Origin: Thiotrichales bacterium
Lineage (GTDB): Bacteria; Pseudomonadota; Gammaproteobacteria; PS1; Pseudothioglobaceae
DNA length: 10,432 bases
Direction of reading: 5' to 3'
Assembly: GCA_002698045.1 (NCBI GenBank)
Contig: NZUR01000026.1
Location: 1 to 10,432 of the forward strand
The position numbers and the translations under genes were made by a program. The notes under the pieces are model-generated. The model was not told the DNA's origin and did not search any database. It was given only the letters and a program-made list of their open reading frames with translations. This document shows positions 6,111-10,432 of this stretch, piece after piece. Within the stretch, counting starts at the first letter, position 1; every line of letters starts with the position of its first letter.

Positions 6111-6626
6111 ATGGAGCTCAATTCAAAAAACATTGTTTTAGTTGGCCCCATGGGCTGTGGTAAGACGACTGTAGGTCGTCGACTTGCTAGTAAATTAAAT
6201 CAAGATTTTTTTGATACAGACCATGAAATCATCAATAAAACTGGCGTTAGCATTGATCACATCTTTGATGTCGAAGGGGAGGAGGGTTTTAGGTTAAGAG
6301 AGTCTGAAGTACTTGAAAGTTTGTGTGATATGAATAATATAGTGCTCGCTACTGGTGGAGGAGTGATTTTACTTGAACAAAACAGAGAAGTATTAAAGAG
6401 AGCAGGGTTGGTTGTATACCTTTCATCCTCTGTAGAACAGCTTCTTAGGAGAACCGCCAAATCGAAAACTCGACCCTTACTTGAGAACAGTGGTGATCGA
6501 AAAAAAACCATTACCGAGATTGTTAATGCAAGAGATAAATATTACAGGGAAGTTGCTACAATTGTCATCGATACCACCGGGAAAAAGCTAAATGAAGTAA
6601 TTAATATAGTAATGAGCGATTTGTAG
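6111..6626 (+). CDS. aroK: Shikimate kinase
   Basis: AroK phosphorylates shikimate at the 3-OH with ATP in the path to chorismate and aromatic amino acids. The 171-aa protein is full length. It shows the P-loop GPMGCGKTT (12-20), FDTDHEI (34-40) with the shikimate-binding Asp37, FDVEGEEGFR (52-61) with Arg61, TGGG (81-84), the lid Arg121 in TRPLL and Arg141. The start has no obvious Shine-Dalgarno, so it may depend on coupling to the zinc-finger gene 16 bp upstream. In many proteobacteria aroB follows aroK; here a TolC-family gene follows instead. No clear terminator is seen after it. Confidence 0.95.
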   Translation: MELNSKNIVLVGPMGCGKTTVGRRLASKLNQDFFDTDHEIINKTGVSIDHIFDVEGEEGFRLRESEVLESLCDMNNIVLATGGGVILLEQNREVLKRAGLVVYLSSSVEQLLRRTAKSKTRPLLENSGDRKKTITEIVNARDKYYREVATIVIDTTGKKLNEVINIVMSDL

Positions 6627-6666
6627 TATTCATTTTTATATTTTTTTGTAATTATATATTCCTTTC

Positions 6667-6691
6667 AAAATTCACTAAAAATTCACTAAAA
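6667..6691. repeat. Tandem 11-bp repeat with phased A-tracts
   Basis: AAAATTCACTA occurs twice in a row (6667-6677 and 6678-6688), and a third A run begins at 6689. A runs therefore recur about every 11 bp, close to one helical turn, a pattern that bends DNA. It lies about 70-95 bp upstream of the TolC-family ATG, in the 135-bp gap after aroK. No clear promoter hexamers are seen in that gap. Confidence 0.6.
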
Positions 6692-6761
6692 TCATTACTT
6701 AATACTCTAAACTTTTCAGTAATTAAATAATATTGTTAAGTTCAAATAAAAGGGGAAAAAG

Positions 6762-8138
6762 ATGTTAAAGAGATTTACTGTGCTTGTGTTTATTTTTTTC
6801 ACTGTAAATGCAAATGCTATCACGTTGAATGAATTCAGCGCAAAATTGATAGAGACGCATCCCTTTTTCGTTCAGCTCTCTTTATCTGAAAAGACAAGCC
6901 TTCTTGACCAAAAAGCTTCACTAACCTATTCTGACTGGAATATTAAGGCAGGCGCTAGTGAATCTTTTTCTTCTGGAGAGGATACATCCACTAGGCTTTA
7001 TAAAGATCTATATACCACCAGCTATGAAGTTTCTGCTGGCAGGAAAATTGAAAATTCAGGTGCTAATCTTAATTTAAAGCACTCTTTAACTCGTGATGAT
7101 AAAGACAGTTCTGCTACACATTCAAATGTTTTTTCAATAGATTATATAAGACCCTTACTGCAGAACAAAGATGGTATTAATGATCGTTTAACATTAGATA
7201 TAGCTTCTCTTGATTTAATTGCAAAAAAAGTAAATCTTGAAGAACAGGCTGAAAACTTCCTAGCTTCGAAACTTTCTAAGTTTGTTGACTTAGCACTAAA
7301 GCAAGAAATTGTTAAAATTCACAAGCGTGAACTTGAGTTATCAAAACAACAGCTTGATTTAACTGAAGGAAAATATAAAAACTCTTTGATTGATAAATCT
7401 AACCTTATTCAGGATAAGGACTTGTATGTCAAAGCCAAACAACAATCACTTCAATCCAGAAAAGAATTAATCATTGAAAGAAGGGAGTTGGCTTCGCTTA
7501 TTGGTGCTCAAGAATCGGACATGATAGTAGAGATGGATTTATATGAAGAACATACTATGATGAAGGTTGATCCAGCTACTTTTGTTAAAGATTCAAGGTC
7601 AATGCAAAAATTTGATTTTGATAAAGCTAGACTCCAGAGACAGCTTAAAACTTTCGAAAATAAGACCATGCCAAGCGTTAATTTAAATCTAGGTCTTTCA
7701 GCATTGGGAGAAGACGATAAATACTTTGGTAGTTTTGGAAATAGAGATTATTCTTGGAACATTGGTGTAGATATTTCTTATCCATTGGGTGTTAGAAAAG
7801 AGCTCGTTGATGTTGAGCGTACAGAGATTAGTATCGCTACTATTAATGCTCAAAAAAGAGAAGCAGAGATTAATGATGAGTACCAAATTAATTATTTGCT
7901 AGCTCAAATTGATCTTTTGTCAGAACTCGTTACTCTTTATCTTGAGCAGGGCTCGTTGGCTAACGAAAAGGTTATCGAAGAGCAAACTAAGTATAGCGAG
8001 GCTCGTGGACAAAAATCCTTAGTAATCGCTGCTCAAAAGAATGCCAACTTAGCTAATCTGAATTACGTACAAGCAGCAGCAACTTACCAAAAAATAATTA
8101 TTGATTATAAAGCGGCAATTGACCAGTTATTTAACTAA
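6762..8138 (+). CDS. TolC-family outer membrane efflux protein
   Basis: The 458-aa protein has a signal peptide (MLKR, then a hydrophobic stretch, with likely cleavage after Ala19 in VNANA/IT). Two long helical halves follow (about 23-240 and 280-455), rich in Lys, Glu, Gln and Leu, as in the outer-membrane efflux protein fold, where three subunits form a beta-barrel and periplasmic tunnel. YIRPLLQNKDGINDR (about 127-141) resembles the PLL-centred segment of this family. Partner genes (periplasmic adaptor, inner-membrane pump) are absent from the window, so the exported substrate cannot be told. AGGGG lies 6 nt before the ATG. A LpxL-type acyltransferase starts 2 bp after its stop, with a hairpin across the junction. 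Confidence 0.85.
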   Translation: MLKRFTVLVFIFFTVNANAITLNEFSAKLIETHPFFVQLSLSEKTSLLDQKASLTYSDWNIKAGASESFSSGEDTSTRLYKDLYTTSYEVSAGRKIENSGANLNLKHSLTRDDKDSSATHSNVFSIDYIRPLLQNKDGINDRLTLDIASLDLIAKKVNLEEQAENFLASKLSKFVDLALKQEIVKIHKRELELSKQQLDLTEGKYKNSLIDKSNLIQDKDLYVKAKQQSLQSRKELIIERRELASLIGAQESDMIVEMDLYEEHTMMKVDPATFVKDSRSMQKFDFDKARLQRQLKTFENKTMPSVNLNLGLSALGEDDKYFGSFGNRDYSWNIGVDISYPLGVRKELVDVERTEISIATINAQKREAEINDEYQINYLLAQIDLLSELVTLYLEQGSLANEKVIEEQTKYSEARGQKSLVIAAQKNANLANLNYVQAAATYQKIIIDYKAAIDQLFN

Positions 8139-8157
8139 ACATGACTGGTCTTTTTTT
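8121..8157 (+). terminator. Terminator-like hairpin across the tolC-like stop and acyltransferase start
   Basis: GACCAGTTAT (8121-8130) pairs with ATGACTGGTC (8141-8150) over 10 bp, including one G-T wobble, around a 10-nt loop, and seven Ts follow at once (8151-8157). The 5' arm encodes the last residues of the TolC-like protein, the loop holds its TAA stop, and the 3' arm begins with the ATG of the next gene. Confidence 0.65.
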
Positions 8158-8989
8158 ATTTTTATGTTCACTTTTGCCTCTGAAGATTAGTCATTTATTA
8201 GGATCATTAATTGGCCAATTGCTTTATCTATTTAACTCTGATGCAAAAAAAGTAACCACTCAAAACATCGCAATTTGTCTACCAGACTTGTCAAAAATTC
8301 AACAGCGTGAGCTCGTTAAAAAAGCCCTAATTGAGACTGGAAAGAATTTAACAGAATCAAGTCGAATATGGAATCAAAGCTTTAGTGATAACTCAAAGTA
8401 TATCCGTAATTTTCATGGTGAGCAGTATCTAAGTTCAACAGAAAAAACAATCTTATTGGTGCCTCATATTGGGTGCTGGGAAATTACAGGTAGAGTCCTT
8501 GCAGATAATAGGGAGGTAACCTTTTTGTATAAGCCTCTTAGGAGCCAAAAGCAAAATGATTATTTGTTTGCGCGAAGAAATAAAGGCAACCTTACAATGG
8601 CTAGCGCAGATCACTCAGGAATACTTAAATTACAACGCGCACTAAAAAAAGGACAACTCATTGGTATATTACCTGATCAAGATCCAGGTCCAGGTCAAGA
8701 TGGTGGTATTACCGCTCCCTTTTTTAATAATCCTGTAAATACGATGACCTTGTTAGTTAAGTTGGCAAAAAAACACAACGCTCAGGTGTTAATGTTTTGG
8801 GCAAATCGTTTAGATAACGGAAAAGGATTTGATCTTAATTTAGAGCCCCTAGATTTGAATCTTAATAGCGAAAACTTACTCGAACAAGTGACCCTTATGA
8901 ATGTCGCCATTGAGGAGCTTGTCAAGAGGTTTCCTGAGCAATATATGTGGAGTTATCGGAGGTTTAAATCGACCCATCCATATAATTAA
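8141..8989 (+). CDS. LpxL/HtrB-family lysophospholipid (lipid A) acyltransferase
   Basis: Enzymes of this family add secondary acyl chains to lipid A at the cytoplasmic face of the inner membrane. The 282-aa protein has a hydrophobic N-terminus (3-31), the catalytic HxxxxE motif at His109-Glu114 (VPHIGCWE), GILPDQDPGPGQDGG (175-189) and the C-terminal EQYMWSYRRFK (266-276), all typical. Which acyl position it serves (LpxL or LpxM type) cannot be decided. The ATG has no Shine-Dalgarno and lies inside the 3' arm of a terminator-like stem; the next in-frame candidate, TTG 8174, would cut into the N-terminal hydrophobic segment. Translation probably depends on ribosomes finishing the TolC-like gene 2 bp upstream. 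Confidence 0.88.
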   Translation: MTGLFLFLCSLLPLKISHLLGSLIGQLLYLFNSDAKKVTTQNIAICLPDLSKIQQRELVKKALIETGKNLTESSRIWNQSFSDNSKYIRNFHGEQYLSSTEKTILLVPHIGCWEITGRVLADNREVTFLYKPLRSQKQNDYLFARRNKGNLTMASADHSGILKLQRALKKGQLIGILPDQDPGPGQDGGITAPFFNNPVNTMTLLVKLAKKHNAQVLMFWANRLDNGKGFDLNLEPLDLNLNSENLLEQVTLMNVAIEELVKRFPEQYMWSYRRFKSTHPYN

Positions 8990-9000
8990 GGGTTAATTAT
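8982..9000. repeat. AT-only inverted repeat at the acyltransferase stop
   Basis: ATAATTAA (8982-8989) and TTAATTAT (8993-9000) are perfect arms around GGG. The 5' arm contains the TAA stop. With no GC pairs and no T tract it is a poor terminator; it could be an operator or a chance product of AT-rich DNA. Confidence 0.4.
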
Positions 9001-9060
9001 TCACATCATTGTAATGGGTTATTTGTTTATCTCTCGAAATTTCCTATCTATCAATAATGG

Positions 9061-9066
9061 TATAAT
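9061..9066 (+). promoter_or_regulatory. -10 element for cysE, immediately upstream of its ATG
   Basis: Consensus TATAAT, preceded by GG. Standard spacing puts the transcription start at about 9073, the A of the cysE ATG. The -35 region (around 9038-9043) has no good match. Confidence 0.55.
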
Positions 9067-9072
9067 TCATCT

Positions 9073-9762
9073 ATGAGAATTACTGAAGATGTTCGAAGCG
9101 TTTTTAAGCGCGACCCTGCGGCAAGAAATGTATTTGAAATTCTTACTTGTTATTCAGGTGTTCAGGCTGTAATTATCTACAGATTTACTCATCTTCTATG
9201 GCGGTATAAGCTCTACTGGTTGGCTCGATTTATCTCCACATTTGCTCGCTGGGTTACAGGTATAGAGATTCACCCAGGCGCGGTTATTGGGAGACGTTTT
9301 TTTATTGATCATGGTATGGGTGTCGTTATTGGCGAGACTGCAGAAATAGGTGATGACTGTATGATGTATCACGGGGTTACTCTTGGAGGCACTTCATGGG
9401 ACAAGGAGAAGCGTCATCCGACTTTAATGGACGGTGTAGTAATCGGTGCTGGAGCAAAAATTTTAGGCCCGATTACGCTTGGAAAAAATGTACGCGTTGG
9501 GTCCAACTCTGTGGTTGTTAGGTCTGTCGATGATAACCAAACTGTTGTCGGCATCCCTGGTCGAATTGTAACGAAAAAAATTAGCGATACCGACACCTTT
9601 GATTCTTATGCTGCTAGCTCTAGTGATCGCTCTAATGACCCGACAGTTCAAGCTGTTGATTCTATTATTGAGCGTTTAGCTGAAATAGATAAACAGATGG
9701 CCAAGCTTTCGAGTAACTCAGAAGGTTCACAAGTAGACTCGAAAGAGCTTGAAAATAAGTAA
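9073..9762 (+). CDS. cysE: Serine O-acetyltransferase, short form
   Basis: CysE makes O-acetylserine from serine and acetyl-CoA, the first committed step of cysteine synthesis in the cytoplasm. The 229-aa protein has a short N-terminal helical part ([20 protein letters not shown]) and a left-handed beta-helix of hexapeptide repeats. Key residues are His80 (IDHGMG), Glu65 (GIEIHPGA, where E. coli has Asp143) and His115 (KRHPTL). After residue 170 comes a Ser-rich stretch and a charged, possibly helical tail ending ELENK, without the terminal Ile that E. coli CysE inserts into CysK. The start fits the family, but no Shine-Dalgarno precedes it. iscR lies 81 bp downstream, a common pairing since IscS uses cysteine as its sulfur source. 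Confidence 0.95.
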   Translation: MRITEDVRSVFKRDPAARNVFEILTCYSGVQAVIIYRFTHLLWRYKLYWLARFISTFARWVTGIEIHPGAVIGRRFFIDHGMGVVIGETAEIGDDCMMYHGVTLGGTSWDKEKRHPTLMDGVVIGAGAKILGPITLGKNVRVGSNSVVVRSVDDNQTVVGIPGRIVTKKISDTDTFDSYAASSSDRSNDPTVQAVDSIIERLAEIDKQMAKLSSNSEGSQVDSKELENK

Positions 9763-9779
9763 ATTATTAATTGAATTTT

Positions 9780-9804
9780 ATACTTGACTATTTTACTTGG
9801 TTAC
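9780..9804 (+). promoter_or_regulatory. Predicted IscR type 1 binding site
   Basis: The 25-bp stretch begins ATACTTGACTA, then TTTTACTTGGTTAC. By my hand alignment it matches the E. coli type 1 IscR consensus as I recall it (ATASYYGACTRWWW, then YAGTCRRSTAT) at 21 of 25 positions; the mismatches (9796, 9798, 9801, 9804) are in the second half. It covers the -35 of the iscR promoter, as expected for repression by [2Fe-2S]-IscR. Confidence 0.65.
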
Positions 9805-9813
9805 TAGTATAAT
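9784..9813 (+). promoter_or_regulatory. iscR promoter
   Basis: TTGACT (9784-9789) and TATAAT (9808-9813) with an 18-bp spacer form the best sigma-70 promoter in the window. Transcription should start near 9820, giving a leader of about 24 nt that contains GAGGG. Confidence 0.8.
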
Positions 9814-9843
9814 TTCCCTAAATTTTAGAAACTGAGGGTTATT

Positions 9844-10281
9844 ATGCAATTAACAACTAAAGGTAGGTATGCAGTCACTGCAATGCTCGACCTAGCATCA
9901 AATGATTCGACTAGGCCAGTCACCCTTGATATGATATCTCAAAGACAAAACATCTCACTTTCATATTTAGAGCAGCTCTTTGCTAAGTTAAGAAAAGCTT
10001 CTCTAGTTAAAAGTATTAGAGGTCCAGGTGGGGGTTACCTTCTTAATGTTGATCCTGTAGATGTAACTCTTACAGAAATTATTGAAGCTGTTGATGAAAA
10101 TATTGATCTACGTCGTTGTCATGGCTCCAAGAATTGTTTAAGAGGTAAGCAGTGTTTGTCACATCACCTGTGGTGCGAAGTTAGCGATCAAATTAGAGGA
10201 TTTCTTAGCTCTAGGAATCTTCAGCAGGTCATGGATGACTATTACACGAATCAAGATATAAAAGTTAAATTAACAGTATAG
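9844..10281 (+). CDS. iscR: Fe-S cluster assembly transcriptional regulator IscR (Rrf2 family)
   Basis: IscR senses the cell's Fe-S status through its own [2Fe-2S] cluster and represses the isc genes when the cluster is present. The 145-aa protein has the Rrf2 winged helix-turn-helix (MQLTTKGRYAVTAMLDLA, then the recognition region ISLSYLEQLFAKLRKASLV, and the wing GPGGGYLL at 60-67). The cluster ligands are Cys92, Cys98, Cys104 and His107, the same numbers as in E. coli IscR. GAGGG (9834-9838) lies 5 nt before the ATG. A consensus promoter with a predicted IscR site precedes it, so autorepression is likely. iscS starts 11 bp downstream. Confidence 0.97.
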   Translation: MQLTTKGRYAVTAMLDLASNDSTRPVTLDMISQRQNISLSYLEQLFAKLRKASLVKSIRGPGGGYLLNVDPVDVTLTEIIEAVDENIDLRRCHGSKNCLRGKQCLSHHLWCEVSDQIRGFLSSRNLQQVMDDYYTNQDIKVKLTV

Positions 10282-10292
10282 GAATTTAAATA

Positions 10293-10432
10293 ATGATAAC
10301 TCCAACTTACATGGATTATTCAGCTACTACCCCTGTAGATAAACGTGTTGCAGAAAAAATGGCTAAATATTTAACAATGGAAGGTGACTTTGGTAATGCC
10401 GCTTCGCGTTCTCACTATTATGGATGGCAAGC
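10293..10432 (+). CDS. iscS: Cysteine desulfurase IscS, 5' part (runs off the window)
   Basis: IscS is a PLP enzyme that takes sulfur from cysteine and passes it as persulfide to IscU and other acceptors. Only the first 46 codons are present. They read [20 protein letters not shown] near the start, then [17 protein letters not shown], clearly matching the N-terminus of IscS ([19 protein letters not shown]); Ala replaces Pro in GNPAS. AGGA (10280-10283), overlapping the iscR stop, lies 9 nt before the ATG. It is in the iscR operon, 11 bp after iscR; iscU and iscA would be expected beyond the edge. Confidence 0.93.
   Translation, partial: MITPTYMDYSATTPVDKRVAEKMAKYLTMEGDFGNAASRSHYYGWQ

Noticed and set aside
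6257..6511. 84-codon minus-strand open frame opposite aroK.
   Set aside because: It is an antisense shadow of a clear shikimate kinase.
8686..8697. Tandem hexamer-like CCAGGTCCAGGT in the acyltransferase gene.
   Set aside because: It encodes the conserved DPGPG segment, so protein constraint explains it.
9414..9651. Two overlapping minus-strand open frames inside cysE.
   Set aside because: Both lie within the conserved hexapeptide-repeat region of cysE and have no start signals or recognisable product.

Overview
This window is a stretch of core chromosome from an AT-rich, proteobacterial-type genome. Protein sequences match gammaproteobacterial forms: a SlyD with a His-rich tail, a short-form CysE, an IscR with Cys92/Cys98/Cys104/His107, and an M48 protease beside rsgA. 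The low GC, tight spacing and housekeeping content would suit a streamlined marine gammaproteobacterium such as the SUP05/Thioglobus group or a related thiotrophic symbiont. That placement is an inference; no 16S or other marker is present.

Layout. (1) 83-1120: ferrochelatase (hemH), followed by one clear intrinsic terminator and a weaker one before it. (2) 1255-2408: slyD and a zinc-ribbon SAM methyltransferase, probably co-transcribed. (3) 2412-4718, minus strand: an M48/Ste24-type membrane protease and the ribosome-assembly GTPase rsgA, meeting the methyltransferase gene tail to tail with only 3 bp between. (4) 4719-4982: an AT-rich divergent promoter region. (5) 4983-6626: ilvE, a small CHCC zinc-finger protein and aroK, tightly packed. 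(6) 6762-8989: a TolC-family outer-membrane protein and a LpxL/HtrB-type lipid A acyltransferase, 2 bp apart. (7) 9073-10432: cysE, iscR and the start of iscS, linking cysteine supply to Fe-S cluster assembly.

The genes are ordinary, and I found no mobile element, CRISPR array, tRNA/rRNA, phage gene or evident new multi-gene system. The more interesting signals are in the DNA between and within genes. A terminator-like hairpin spans the tolC-like stop codon and the acyltransferase start codon. A consensus -10 lies so close to the cysE ATG that its transcript would be leaderless. A near-consensus IscR type 1 site overlaps the iscR promoter. A perfect 11-bp inverted repeat lies near the start of the methyltransferase gene. 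A terminator sits directly before slyD. A short Ile/Leu/Val-rich open frame lies in the ilvE leader. Two genes (hemH and the zinc-finger gene) appear to use TTG starts chosen by well-placed Shine-Dalgarno sequences.
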